Assembly: GCF_028389875.1 (NCBI RefSeq)
Contig: NC_084677.1
Span: 7,172,017-7,236,016, forward strand
Length of the DNA stretch: 64,000 nt
Source: Rhea pennata
Taxonomy: Eukaryota; Chordata; Aves; Rheiformes; Rheidae
Direction of reading: 5' to 3'
Part shown: one piece after another, positions 53,255 to 64,000 of the stretch
Position numbering within the stretch: the first letter of the stretch is position 1
Layout: every line of letters starts with the position of its first letter
The notes under the pieces: model-generated
The model's input: only the letters and a program-made list of their open reading frames with translations
What the model was told of the DNA's origin: nothing
Databases searched by the model: none
Translations under genes and position numbers: made by a program

Positions 53255-55017
53255 GTATTGCACATTTGCAGCTAATGATGAATCTCTATAGTCACCAGAA
53301 ATATGCTCAAATCAGAAAGAGCAAGCGCTGCAATATATTTCTTTATAAGCTAATTTGCTTGTCTGATCACACAAAATTAAATCCACCTGGTTTTAGAATA
53401 TTTAGATCTCAGCAGTTTACTTAGAAAATGTTGTAAATTGGAATTTTTGTTTCCCACACTTTGCATGCAGTACTTGTGACATAAGTGCCAAGCTGCTGAT
53501 AGCATTGATGATACAAAAGACTTGGAGTGACCAGACAATATTTTGAGAGCTTTAAAACTATGTGAAAGACAAGAGCCACAGTTGAGTTTTATGATTCACT
53601 TCACAGTAAAATTCTCAGCAAATTGCATGTCAGCTCTTGGTATGATATCAGCAGATACTGTATCTCCTGGTACATACCAGCTGGTTCAAAATACATAGAT
53701 TTTACTTAATATATTTTGGTCTGCATTGGAAATGAAATCTGCCTCAAATATATTGATTGAACTCATTACAACAGTATACATGCCTTTAGTGCATTTGCCT
53801 TCCTGTAAACCTAAGACAAGTAATATAAATCTATGAGAAAGGGCTTTTGCTCATGAAAAGTAGCCTTCATCCAGCCACTTAATGCCTGACTCTGAAGTCT
53901 GCTCTGTTGCCTGCTCTGAATTTGAACTGTGCCAAGAAATTAAGGCTCAGCAATCTGCACACGTGTCTGACATGCTCTAAGTGCTCAAAGAGTGGTTTCA
54001 CTGCTATATTGCTAACCAGAACGTCCATCACGAACAGCATCTGTGAAAAGAAGTGAATTAAACTTGCTGCCTTCTTGAAGAGAAAACAAAGTCAGCAAGC
54101 AACTGAGGCAGTCTAACAGATCAGAAAAGCTGGCAGTGGCTAAAAACAGAGGAGCACAAACATCCTAGTCCTGCTTAGCTCATGCAACTATCGCTGAGAG
54201 ATGGGGCTCTCTGCAAGGGCAGGCAGTATCTGCTGTCCATAAGGAGGAGCTCCAGCGAGGGCACAGAAAGCATATCGCGTGAATCGGGGCCAAAAAGGGA
54301 GGCCAAAGACCGAAGAAAGAACAATAATCAAATAATAATAACAATCAAAAGATACTTGCTCTGGACAGCCTGCAGACACCCACAGATATGCTTTCTGAAC
54401 ATACGTGATTATAATAAAGCATAATGAGATTTTTGGAAGCTGAAAAGGGACTGGAAGGCCAAATCCCTTCACATTTCATCTCTTGGAAAACATCACCCTT
54501 CACCATTATGGTGAATGCACATATACATCTGTAAATACCGAGAACTCATTATGGACAGTTCAGTACTTAAAGTCAGCTCAAATCTGTTAATAAAAGAATT
54601 GTAAACAAGTTCAAGAAGCTGTATTTTGTCTATCCCTATCTATCACCTATATTATCTTCCATTCACAGCTCTCCTCTGAAGTATGTTATCCCAAACTATA
54701 AAAAATTTGCACACTGTACCTCTGTCATGCAGATGTTATGATTACAGCTGACATAAATATGACCTCACTGTAAAGAGTTTTAGTTTAAAGAAAGTTAGGG
54801 TAATATTCACATTTTTCAAAATACAGTAGTAGTGGTTTTCCTGTTAAAACCCTCAACTCTCAGTGAAATTTAAGGAAACAAGGCTTGAAAAATCTAAACT
54901 TCTCCTTCACAAAAAATACTAGAGCAATTCTCAGAATAGCAGGAGAACGGGAGAGCACAATCTGTTGAATGCTTTCAGTATTTAAATATATTAGCAATTA
55001 CATTTACTACTTCAGTT

Positions 55018-55046
55018 AAAAATAAATTAAAATTAAATTAAATTAC
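55018..55046. repeat. Imperfect AAATT repeat
   Basis: Short degenerate AAATT/AAAATT units in tandem within the inferred 3' UTR. Confidence 0.8.
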
Positions 55047-55168
55047 ACTCTATTTATGAAAGACTTTCTCTTTTCCCTTCCATCTTAGCTTATGGTTAAA
55101 ATCTAGTGGGGGTTGGGACTTTAGGGATGAGAAGGGAGGGTGCTAGGGGGAGAGGTTGTAGCATAGAT

Positions 55169-55174
55169 TTTATT
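55169..55174 (-). promoter_or_regulatory. GRIN2A: Possible proximal polyadenylation signal AATAAA of GRIN2A
   Basis: AATAAA occurs on the minus strand about 1.4 kb past the stop codon. The sequence after it is C-rich (CTACAACCTCTCCCCCTAGC) rather than GT-rich, so it would be a weak site. It is listed because alternative short 3' UTRs are common in neuronal genes. Confidence 0.2.
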
Positions 55175-56565
55175 TGTGAAATCATCTGATTGATTGTTAT
55201 TAGAAGTAAAGCTTGTATAAGAACGCATCCCTGTTATGTAACATCTTTGTGCACTAGTGCTTTATGAATGATGATACAGATACTGTTCATTAGTTTCTCT
55301 ATACCTCACTACGTGTGCATATATTTAATATATATGACAGATTTAATTAGAGAGTTTAAAAAAAAATGGCCTGATGTTTAACAACTATGGATGATATCTG
55401 AGAAGGAAGAAGTCCCTCAATAGGTGTTAATCCTTCACTGCCTATGCAAATAAATGGTATTGCGTTCCTTACTGATTACACTGAACACATAGCTGTTGCT
55501 CTTTGATACCGTATTAACAACTTCAATATTATTAAACATACAATTAACTGGATGTCACCACTAACGCACTTTGAACGAAGGACTACAGGAGGTTGCGATT
55601 TGGTTTTGGAAGCGAAGGAATAAAAGAAATAATACTATACAGCCCTGAGTAATCACCAGTAAGGGGCAAATGCAAGCTTACATAGATATTAGGCCTCAAG
55701 GTTACTAATGATTCCACAGCTCCCTAGATTTAAGTGCCATATATTGATAGCTAAAAATATATACTCTGGATTGGGTAGCTGTGAAATTTTTGACACGATG
55801 ACTGCAGACTTTTCAATGAACTGAGTAAGTGCATGTGAAAGATAATGAAAGCATTTGTACATCAACATTAACCAGTACCAGGAGGCTTCCTTTTGGTACA
55901 CAAAAGTTCACATTTTGGGGCCTATAGTCTTCCCATTTACTTTCTGTCAGTCTAGAATAAGCTTTCTGTATTTGTGTTAACACACTAGTTTTTACTTACT
56001 AGGGCCCTGGGGGTTGGGGGGGTTGTAGTTGTTTTGACTGTTTGAAAATGGTTATGAAGCTAAAATATATTTTTGAAAATCTGGGTTTCTATTCTCTTTT
56101 AGAGTCTTACTTTTGTATCTGTGCAAATGCATTCTTAATTCTTTTTGTCTGTGTCATACTACATGCATACCATATTGCTTATCCAATATTAGAAAACCAC
56201 TAAACATTTCTAAGGACAAAAATACATTGAATGATACTTAGCAACATATATTAGAATAACCAAAATAGCAAAATAATTAGATACAAAACAACATAGTTGC
56301 CAACATATATTGGGGCTATTTCAGAATAGCTTGCCATTTATATATAAAACATACATAAATGGCTATTTTTTTTTCCTTTTTAACAAGACATATTTTAAAA
56401 GGATGGTAAAGAGCCTACTAGTTTACCTATTCATGTACAAAAGTACACTGGGGAAGGGAGAGGTTTACTTATCATTTACCATAGCAGGATACTGTTAAAG
56501 GATAAATTCTCCCTCTAAGATGGTGGCAACTATTTTCCCCTATAGATAAAGTATTCTTGGAAAAT

Positions 56566-58356
56566 TTAAACATCTGATTCAATGCTAGGCATTTTCTTAT
56601 ACACACGTCTATTGCTACAGGAATTTAGAACTCTTGGAGTTGAGTACACGCTATTCTTATTTGCAACATAAGGCAAAACATGCTCTGAAATGTACATGTC
56701 ATTATGTATCCGACCATCTCTGGAACAGTATGATGCTGTAGATTTTATAGAGGACCTTAAATAATTATCGTTTCTTCCTCTTGATGGCAATGAGTGTTTA
56801 TAAAGATCAACTGGACTTCGCCTAAGAGATAAGTGCTGGTCATCACGATACGAGTGCAGGAAGGGATTATCTGCGGTGTGATCAGGATACAGGGACTTGC
56901 TCCGCTTACTGTCCTCTAGAGCATGAGTTAAAAATGGGGCCTTGGTGCTCAACAGTTTGCTTGAGGGAACACTAAACGTGTTTGCATATGGGCTACTTTC
57001 TAGAAACTTCTCTTTTTCTTTCAAGCTTATACTACGAGAGGGTCTTCCCATATCAATTTCCCTGGACTTATCGAGGATATTATCGAAAGAATGTTGCCTG
57101 CTAATCCTCAGCTTGTTTTTTTTATGATATTGCAGAGCATTATTCTGTGCCCAACCATGTTCATAGACTTCTTCAGGAAGTGATAAGTTCGTTGTATCCT
57201 GCAGCATTTGATCTTCATCAATGTCATAGAGGTTCCCCGTCCGCAAGCATGCATCACATTTATAGGGAGATCTGCTTGTATAGTGTCCTGCATAAGTGGG
57301 CAAATTGGAAAGGCAGCTCCTACAATGGGTGGAATTCTGCCTGTACCTATCATTCATATCAACCAGGGAAGCATTTTTGTCTTTTAAAGTGTAGTGCTTT
57401 GAATAAAGTTTATATTGGTCATTATTTGGAAGACTGTCTTCATTCTGCAAGGGAGTCCTGTTAACATGATCTGCTTTCCTGTAGTTGTCATTGTGATCTT
57501 GGTAAACATCAGGAAACTCGATAGCTTCAGGAAGGACGATGTTTTCGATATATGGGGGGGCGTCCAGGCAAAATCCTGGCTCCTTGTCAGCATCAATTGT
57601 GTAGATTTTATCCCGTGGAGAGCTTTGCTTGGTTTTCAGATATGTCAGCTCCACTTCACTACAGTCTTTTGGGTATTTTGATGCCACTGTCCTTTTTTTA
57701 AAGTTGTCCTTGGTTTTGTGCTGCTTGTTGTTGTTTTCAGGTTCCATATGGCAAGTGGCTCGGCTTGATGTCTCTGACGCATCTGAATGGACAATCTCTT
57801 CCGGAAGGTATCTTTGGCTTTTCACCGAAAGCTGCCTGTTCTCCTCTGACCCATTTTCTCTTTGGGAACCTTGGCTCTGACGTACAGATTCTTGACGTAA
57901 AGATTCAACAGATTTCCTCCAAAGCTGCCTGGGTCTGGAGTTCCCTTTTGCTTCTGCTGTTACTGCAACTTCTACTGTATTTGGATTTGACTCATTCAGT
58001 GTGAGAGGATGCTGACCTTGGAAAACATAGTTGTTAAGATTGTCCTTGTGTCGATTGCCAGGAAGTGTCTGCAGTTCACTCATGTTGTCACCAAAGAAGT
58101 TGTCCTTTGTTTGAAAGGATCTGTTATCTGCAAATATCAAGTTCCCTTTATCCATGACCATGTCCATAATCAAGGAACCCCTGTGAATAAAATCTGCTGT
58201 TCTTTTGGGGGAGTTGATTCTTGAAGGATTAATATTGGTCATATTTTTTGCTGTTCGTAGTAGTTTTAGCATGTTGGTTTGGGAATTGGTCAAAGTAAAG
58301 TCAGGAGATTTCTTTTTTTCTTCGATGTGTACTCCATGAATGCAGCTATAAATACC
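56566..58356 (-). CDS. GRIN2A: GRIN2A terminal coding exon: GluN2A cytoplasmic C-terminal tail
   Basis: This exon encodes 596 residues plus a TAA stop and is the cytoplasmic tail of the NMDA receptor subunit GluN2A. GluN2A is a glutamate-binding, calcium-permeable channel subunit that assembles with GluN1 at excitatory synapses. The exon opens after an ACAG acceptor with [16 protein letters not shown], the family sequence that follows M4. Visible landmarks (exon residue numbers): Cys5, the last Cys of palmitoylation cluster I; Cys345/348/367/370, the CxxC pair of cluster II; RSP at 362-364 (Cdk5-type site); RISRQHS at 417-423 (PKC-type site); tyrosines 457 and 519 matching mammalian Src sites; and ESDV at 593-596, which binds PDZ domains of PSD-95-type scaffolds. 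The ending [10 protein letters not shown] separates GluN2A from GluN2B. By my recollection the length is within a few residues of the human tail. Phe424 replaces a mammalian tyrosine. The start is a splice acceptor, not an ATG: the open frame runs upstream of the first Met to the acceptor. Confidence 0.97.
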   Translation of the reverse strand, partial: GIYSCIHGVHIEEKKKSPDFTLTNSQTNMLKLLRTAKNMTNINPSRINSPKRTADFIHRGSLIMDMVMDKGNLIFADNRSFQTKDNFFGDNMSELQTLPGNRHKDNLNNYVFQGQHPLTLNESNPNTVEVAVTAEAKGNSRPRQLWRKSVESLRQESVRQSQGSQRENGSEENRQLSVKSQRYLPEEIVHSDASETSSRATCHMEPENNNKQHKTKDNFKKRTVASKYPKDCSEVELTYLKTKQSSPRDKIYTIDADKEPGFCLDAPPYIENIVLPEAIEFPDVYQDHNDNYRKADHVNRTPLQNEDSLPNNDQYKLYSKHYTLKDKNASLVDMNDRYRQNSTHCRSCLSNLPTYAGHYTSRSPYKCDACLRTGNLYDIDEDQMLQDTTNLSLPEEVYEHGWAQNNALQYHKKNKLRISRQHSFDNILDKSREIDMGRPSRSISLKEKEKFLESSPYANTFSVPSSKLLSTKAPFLTHALEDSKRSKSLYPDHTADNPFLHSYRDDQHLSLRRSPVDLYKHSLPSRGRNDNYLRSSIKSTASYCSRDGRIHNDMYISEHVLPYVANKNSVYSTPRVLNSCSNRRVYKKMPSIESDV

Positions 58357-59955
58357 CTGTAATAGGAGTAATATAAAACAAATGAAATCACTAGCTGTAA
58401 ATTTTAAATCTTTACTTCACTACAATCTATTTTATTATTATCAACAAAGAAAAATTAAACATTGCTTAATTATGAGTGGAAAGATTAAAAGTATGTATCT
58501 GTCCTTTTAAAATATTCTTCCCTTTAAGTACAAGCAAAAGGCCTACCGCATCTTTTGGCACTGTAAAGAAGAATTCCCACTATTTCACAAAACTGGTCTG
58601 TGTTGGACTACCATACTTATTCCAGGAACAAGACTAGAAGGGACCTCAAATGGTCCCCTCATCCCATCACAAAAAGTAACCAACCCTCAGTAATGGGAAC
58701 TCTGTTAGTCTAGACCAGTGCTTAAATTATCTTTCCTAAATAAGCCTGCAGTTAGGATATTTGCTTGGAGGTTATTGTACTCTTCACTTCCACAGAAATA
58801 AAACAAAGCTTCTCACCATGGCATGTCAGCTTTCTTGTTTCCTGTCTTAGAATATATTTTAAAAATACCAGCTCAATCTGAAATTGAGTTCATTTTGAGC
58901 AAAAGGCTGAAGTCCATCTTGTAACTCCAACCTCTTTAGTCAATCCTGTGAGCTCAATTAACATTTCAGACCCTGTGATCTTGTATTTCTCATAAATTTG
59001 CCTTTGAAATACATACTTTTTTCCCCACAGTAGTTAGGAGAATTTCACATGTGAAAAGCCAAAAGCATGAAGTTCAAATGCAAATTACGGAGGTTAGAGT
59101 ACATATGCTTTTGTAGAGATTCCCCAACAGTATAGGGCAGAGTATTTTAAATGCAGTTCCAATATAGAACAATTTACTCAAGAGAGTAATTTCAGTACAT
59201 TTTTAAGCAATTGGGCATTTTAGTATCATTTTCAATTCTCCTCAGCTATATAAAAAAATCCCACAAAGTCGATTAGCTAATGAAAGTGCTATACATTAAA
59301 AAAAAAGAAAAAAAATATTTGACAAAAATATAAGAGTAAGCACCTACTTCCCTGATTCTACTGCAAATATCAGTTACTTAAGTACGTAAAGGCACTTTGG
59401 AATTGGTAAAGTTCTCATTAAAAAATGCCTTAGTTTCTAACCAAACATATAAATGATACTTGTGGTTGGTGTTTTTTCGAATGGTTTATTGAAGTTTGCC
59501 ATCAGGAAAAACTTATGTCAAAAATATTCCAATATACTTTTATCACTTAAAATCTACTTGCTTAAGATATACCCAAAGCTGAGAGTTAACACTTATCATC
59601 AATTCAGTGCTTATTTTTTCTTTCTTTTTTTAATGGTTGCATATATTTAATGCTTTTCCCATATCTGAGCAACTCTAACATTCCTTCATCAAAATTTTCC
59701 CCCAAACATATTAGATTTCAGTATTTGATTACTGATTATCCTGTCATATCCTAATTCATATCCTAGAATGACTTGGTGCAGTAAGGACTTCCCATGGAGG
59801 GCATGCGCATCCTAAACCCCTCAATCGCTTTGTCACAGTTAAAAATGTGCATTTTAAATGTCTACCGGAAGGATAAGAGGAAAGACAGAAGGCTTTAGGG
59901 AGGCAATGGTTATATTTTCTGTTGCTTCAAGGGGGTGGATGAAAGTAATACTAAC
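58357..59955 (-). other. GRIN2A: GRIN2A last intron (1,599 bp)
   Basis: This intron lies between the M4 exon and the terminal exon. Donor GTTAGT and acceptor TATTACAG are seen directly on the minus strand, preceded by a T-rich tract. The interior is AT-rich with A-runs near 59300 and one degenerate CR1/L3-like fragment near 58.6 kb. No alternative exon is evident. Confidence 0.93.
58596..58790 (-). mobile_element. Degenerate ancient CR1/L3-like LINE fragment in the GRIN2A intron
   Basis: Read on the plus strand, an AGAAGGGACCTCAAATGGTC block is followed by ACCAGTGCTTAAATTATC and GCAGTTAGGATAT. These resemble, in order, conserved pieces of the reverse-complemented 3' region of CR1/L3 elements (GGAAGGGACCTC..., CCAGTGCTT..., CAGTTAGGAA...). 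The copy is very diverged with no coding potential and unclear borders. The match is from memory of the family, not an alignment, so it could be coincidental. Confidence 0.4.
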
Positions 59956-60194
59956 CCTGCTGATCGAGAACAACAATCCTGGCCTGTCTGAGCAGACTCC
60001 AGTGAAGCAGAATCTAAGTTTCCAGTAAAATAAGTGCTCCCAGACAAAGGTTATTAAACTGAGGGCCATGGCTGCTGCAAGCATGTAAAACACTCCTGCC
60101 ATGTTGTCTATGTCCAGCTGGCTGCTCATGACTTCATTCTTCTCATTGTGGCAAATACCAGTCAGCCACAGTGTTTCCAACTCTTCCATTTCCC
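59956..60194 (-). CDS. GRIN2A: GRIN2A penultimate coding exon: end of ligand-binding S2 lobe, M4 helix and membrane-proximal tail
   Basis: The exon is 239 bp: two bases completing a Gly codon from the previous exon, then 79 full codons. The acceptor reads CCCTAG then GGGAAATGG, and the donor reads AGG then GTTAGT, so the phase is 1 at the 5' side and 0 at the 3' side, which joins in frame to the terminal exon. Residues 1-30 ([20 protein letters not shown] and onward) are the end of the S2 ligand-binding lobe. Residues 31-50, starting [19 protein letters not shown], form the M4 transmembrane helix that packs on the neighbouring subunit's pore domain. Residues 51-79 ([11 protein letters not shown]...) are the membrane-proximal tail. 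Cys62 and Cys67 are five residues apart, and 17 more residues lead to Cys5 of the next exon. This reproduces the spacing of mammalian palmitoylation cluster I (848/853/870). Confidence 0.95.
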
Positions 60195-61695
60195 CTAGGG
60201 ACAGCAAGCAATCAAGAGTTTGAATTCAGAAATTAGTGCTCACAGTACAAGGTAAACTATAAAAGTCCATGGTATGGGGAAGTCATTATTGGTTTAAAAA
60301 TACAGCACCATTTAATGCATCGTTTGTGATGCATTTTAGTCTTACCTACTAAGCAGTTGCAAATACAGCAGACTTTGACTCCCGGCACACTAGTTTTGGA
60401 TGTCCTCAGATTTTAGGACTTACGAGTTAGGAGTAACTTTCTTCTGTTATTATTAGTATCACTTGCTACACAGAGTGGTGCCTGCTGTGCTTCCATCCCA
60501 GGGGACTCCTCCTTCTTGAGCCACCAGAACTGAATTTAATGCATTCTTGGACCCAGGGGGTTATTCCTGTCCCAGTCCAATAGATACCACTGCTGCTGTT
60601 CCCATCTGCCTGTCTGCAAGCAGCAAGCCCGAGCACATGCAGCAAATGTGCATACACACACAGATTCAGCCACAGAGACAATATTTACAGATCTCTCAAA
60701 CAGCACGGGCTTTAAATCTGGTATCTATGCCTGGACCTTAGGCCCCTTAGATAGTCACTGGCTTGGACCTCAGGTCTTTCCAGATGTTCCCTAGAAAAAC
60801 ATGGTGAGATATATGAGGATATACGGCTTTGGTCTGGGGGAAGAATTCTCATGCTACAGCTCCCTAATCCCTACCAGTGACCTCTGTAATAAGGAATACA
60901 TTTTCAGCAATTATGGTCCATATATCATTAGCAGAATGCAGATAGAAGATGCATTGATTTTCCAACTACTTAAAGCTAGACTAGAAAAATCACTAAGCTG
61001 CTGTGCAATAGCAGTTTACAGGATAAAGTGCTGGGGCAATAGGAGGGCTGCAGCGCACAGATAATCTGGATGCTTGAGCTGGAAGTGGAGCACAAGACTG
61101 GGGTGGTGAAAAAAATAATTATAAAGTCCAAAACAGAAAGCGGTATTTATGGCATGTGCATCAGTATCCGAAGTTCTGACAATTAGCCCTTGTTCTTTCC
61201 CACAGGAAAATTCTCATCTCCCAAGACTGTCAAACATCAATTTGATTTGACTGCTGTGCCCTTCTACAACTCATAACAAAATTCATGGAGGAATTTAACT
61301 CCCTTTTTTATTACTGTTCCCTATGCATTTCTTTCCCTTTGGCATGTACATCTAAAGTAACTATTGATAATCCACTAACCTTTCCAAAAAACATCACTAC
61401 AGAAACAAACTATCCTTGTTTGAATCAAGACAAACGACAGTGCCCTGGCAAGCTGTGAAGAACACCGCATTTCCAGAGCCTCACAAATACTGCTGTTGTA
61501 ATATCCCTTCCCTTAGAGCTGACAGTGAGAGGAATCGCTAAGTAATATTCCACAGTAACCCAACACAATTTTATAGGTTGTACAGCACTGAATCATTAAG
61601 GTACTGCATTCATGAAATGACATTATCTAGCAATGAACAGATTCGGCTAGTAACTCCGGTCTGCACATATAAATCAGTTTCTCATTTACAGCATT

Positions 61696-61766
61696 GTATG
61701 TATATTTATTTATATATATATATGTCTCTCTGTGTGTGTGTATACACATATGTATATATATCTATA
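61696..61766. repeat. TA/TG compound microsatellite in the GRIN2A intron
   Basis: TATATTTATTTATATATATA is followed by TCTCTC, (TG)n and a further ATATGTATATATAT block. Confidence 0.9.
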
Positions 61767-63728
61767 AAAGTTACACATTTAACTCTAATAATACCTCAAA
61801 ACAGTTGATCCTATAAAACTGTCAAAAATGCCAGATATTTTTATTGCCCTTCCTGTCCATTATTTTCTTACTCAAGATATTTCAAGAATGCATAATATTT
61901 CATGTTTAATCGTTTGTTATAATTTGCATTTAAAATTAAAACATACTTGGTTTATAAAGCACATTAGGATATGATTTTGATTTGCAAACCCCTCAGACAT
62001 AAGGAATTTCTGAATGGGGGTGTGGGTCAATTCCTTATAAAAGTCAGCCACTTCCAAAACTGGCCTGGAGTTGGAATTCAAGTTCTGGACCCTGGAAATA
62101 GTTAAATTTTTCATTCAGAAAAAATATTTAAAAGACTCAAGTCTTTTTCGAGCAATATTGTCTCTCTCAAATTTAGGTAGTCTAACTTTTGATGTGAATA
62201 CATAGGGTGATGACACCTATAGCAATATACTAGATCAGAAGTGTGGATTATTGGACACTGCAGAGCTCAGTAGACTCCATATGTGCACAGTTCTAATTAC
62301 CAAGTAAAAATTTCAAATATTCTATAAGTAAGACCTTGGAAATGTAAGGCAACAACCTCAACATATGTAACTGCCAGGCCTCAGTGAACTATGTGTTAAT
62401 GGAGTTCAAGTCTGCATCTCACAGGGTTTCTCAAGATACTTATAAATATTAATCAGACTTATTTTAAGGCTTTTTATGTTCATTTCAGACACTTATTAGC
62501 AGGAATGTCATATCATAATCAATTTCTATATCCATCCATGTGTGGACGAGATTAAAGATTAAATGAATAGTTCCAGATTTCAGTAACAAAGTATACTATG
62601 ACACTAGCTAAGACCAAAAAATGAATGACTCTTGAGCATATTTGACAAAGGGAAGAAGTTTTTATTTTGTTTAATATGTTCACAGTACGTTTAATCTGCA
62701 AAATTCATGAATAACTGTATTGTGCCTACAGGAAGGTAAGTGTTCACTTCTACACCACTGCAGCATGAAACCTGCCTCATTCATATCAGAAGCAGTGTAA
62801 GCAACTACTTTAAAGAATCGTTTCAGCAGAGAGCTGAGCCTCTGCCCTACTCACTGAGAACACAATATGCTCTTCCCTCTAATAAACAGCAAAATTCTAG
62901 CTCTCTCGGTGGTAATTTAAGACTATTTACAATGTTTTTAGGTTACAGGGCAAAGAGTATTTAGATGTCTCTGAACTTCTCGTGGGTTTGTTCCTATGTA
63001 TATGGTGCTCACTGCTTCCACTGCTGTTTGCACACAACCATGCAGTTTGAGTGTTCTGCTGTTGAATACTCCAGAAACATCTTTATTTCTCAAGCATTTT
63101 AGTGCAGCATTGCTAACATATTTGACACTTTCTCCCCTGGAAATGAGTGATAAACAAACTGTCCAATGCATCCTCGGAAAGAGTTCTTCACAATAAAAAC
63201 ATCATTATCCAGACATAGGAAAGCTACAGATCAAAGGGCAGCACTGTGTGTTTTTCCTTATCATAGCCCTTAACCCTTTTCTGCAAGGTTTGGTGTCATC
63301 TACCCCTGCAGCCATCCCCTCTGAGCTGAAAAGCACGCTGCCCTTTTGCAGCCTCCCTTTCCCCAGTTCCCCATCAGGGGCACCCATAGGGCCCCAGAGC
63401 CCCATCCCCTCGGCCCAGCATCTTGGGAGAGTCCCAAGGTCCCAAGCCCCTCCAGTTCTCACTAAACTAGCACCCCAGCAGAGGCAGCATCTTCCCAAAT
63501 TAAGATACTGGTGGTTCAAGCTGTTTGCCTTAGAAATCTTTCCACTGTTATTATTTTTGTTTTCTGAGTGTTTCTGTCCCTACATCTACACATGCATCCA
63601 GCAAGATAAACACATACTGAAATGCACTTAAGGAAAAGCTATTTAGGGGTAAGATTTTTTTTTTTTTAAGTGAAGGGGAAAGACAGCTCCTCAATATTTG
63701 TATGATGCCTTCCTCATCATCTGTTTTT

Positions 63729-63750
63729 AAAAAAAAAAAAAAAAAAAAAA
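63729..63750. repeat. A22 homopolymer in the GRIN2A intron
   Basis: The longest mononucleotide run in the window, 60 bp after a T14 run at 63655-63668. The two could pair as an inverted repeat. Confidence 0.9.
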
Positions 63751-64000
63751 GGATAAATTTTTATGATCCTTCGCCTCCCTACACTCGCTAACAGGCACGA
63801 AAGGCCACCGTGTCAGCCAGTACAGCTCTGGGTAGAGCTTAATCTACTAAAAAGTATTCCCAAACCCAACAACTGCTATGGTTTACCTCCTTGGATGCTC
63901 ACTCTCGGGAGGTAAGCTAACCGAGGCTGTGCCTCGGGAACACGGCCAGCTCAGCCCAGACCCACAACAGGGCCAAACAGCTCTCCGAAGTCCCAGGCAC

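Larger units (their letters stand above)
46550..56565 (-). other. GRIN2A: Inferred long 3' UTR of GRIN2A
   Basis: No further exon or ORF with recognisable similarity follows the TAA stop for 10 kb, and the sequence is AT-rich and nearly free of interspersed repeats. Mammalian GRIN2A messages are known for a 3' UTR of many kilobases. The best terminal processing context on this strand is at about 46.55-46.58 kb, giving a 3' UTR of about 10 kb. Possible earlier AATAAA hexamers exist (for example 55169-55174). Two CpG-rich blocks interrupt the otherwise AT-rich sequence. The extent is an inference and could be shorter. Confidence 0.45.
60195..64000 (-). other. GRIN2A: GRIN2A upstream intron (partial, runs off the right edge)
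   Basis: The M4 exon begins inside a codon (phase 1), so an upstream exon must exist. None of the preceding GluN2A exons (for example the S2-lobe FIYDAAVLNYKAG region) is recognisable in this stretch, so it is all intron. It holds a TA/TG microsatellite (61.70-61.77 kb) and T14 and A22 runs (63.65-63.75 kb). The ORFs seen here lack any recognisable domain. The region after 63.77 kb is somewhat more GC-rich. Confidence 0.85.

Noticed and set aside
57108..58224. Several ORFs on both strands overlapping the GRIN2A terminal exon
   Set aside because: They are in other frames or antisense to an exon with clear GluN2A similarity.
1..64000. CRISPR arrays, prophage, operons, toxin-antitoxin or other prokaryotic systems
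   Set aside because: Spliced vertebrate exons and CR1 identify animal nuclear DNA. No regularly spaced repeats or contiguous coding regions are present.

Overview
This window looks like vertebrate nuclear DNA, most likely from a bird. It has two recognisable spliced exons with GT/AG borders, large AT-rich gene-free stretches, scattered CpG-rich blocks and simple repeats. It also has a CR1 LINE that is 5'-truncated and ends in the octamer tail typical of sauropsids. Low interspersed-repeat density with CR1 as the only clear transposon family favours a bird; a crocodilian or turtle is not excluded. No bacterial-type genes, operons, CRISPR arrays or phage modules are visible.

The only protein-coding gene I can support is GRIN2A (GluN2A subunit of the NMDA-type glutamate receptor), on the minus strand. 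Two coding exons are present: a 239-bp exon carrying transmembrane segment M4 (59956-60194), and the large terminal exon encoding almost the whole cytoplasmic tail down to the PDZ-binding end ESDV (56566-58356). They are separated by a 1,599-bp intron. The rest of the gene lies beyond the right edge, so 60195-64000 is intron. The tail keeps both cysteine clusters known to be palmitoylated in mammals, but a Src-family tyrosine next to a PKC serine is replaced by Phe.

Left of the stop codon lies what I infer to be a very long 3' UTR, about 10 kb. It would end at a good polyadenylation context near 46550-46575, with an AATAAA, a Pumilio-type site just upstream and a GT-rich stretch just downstream. 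Two sharp CpG-rich blocks (50.69-51.23 kb and 51.48-51.98 kb) lie inside it, which is unusual for a 3' UTR.

From 1 to about 46.5 kb I see a gene desert downstream of GRIN2A. It contains one CR1 element (29271-30222, dead reverse transcriptase), one ancient CR1-like remnant (about 10.37-10.50 kb), three CpG-island-like blocks (17.52-18.12, 21.69-22.03 and 23.07-23.35 kb), a 22-bp perfect palindrome in a longer hairpin (19.28-19.32 kb), several microsatellites, and a few stretches whose composition suggests conserved regulatory elements. The short ORFs there have no recognisable protein features and are treated as chance ORFs. I found no convincing undescribed multi-gene system; the best leads are the orphan CpG islands, the 3' UTR architecture and the altered phosphorylation site in the GluN2A tail.
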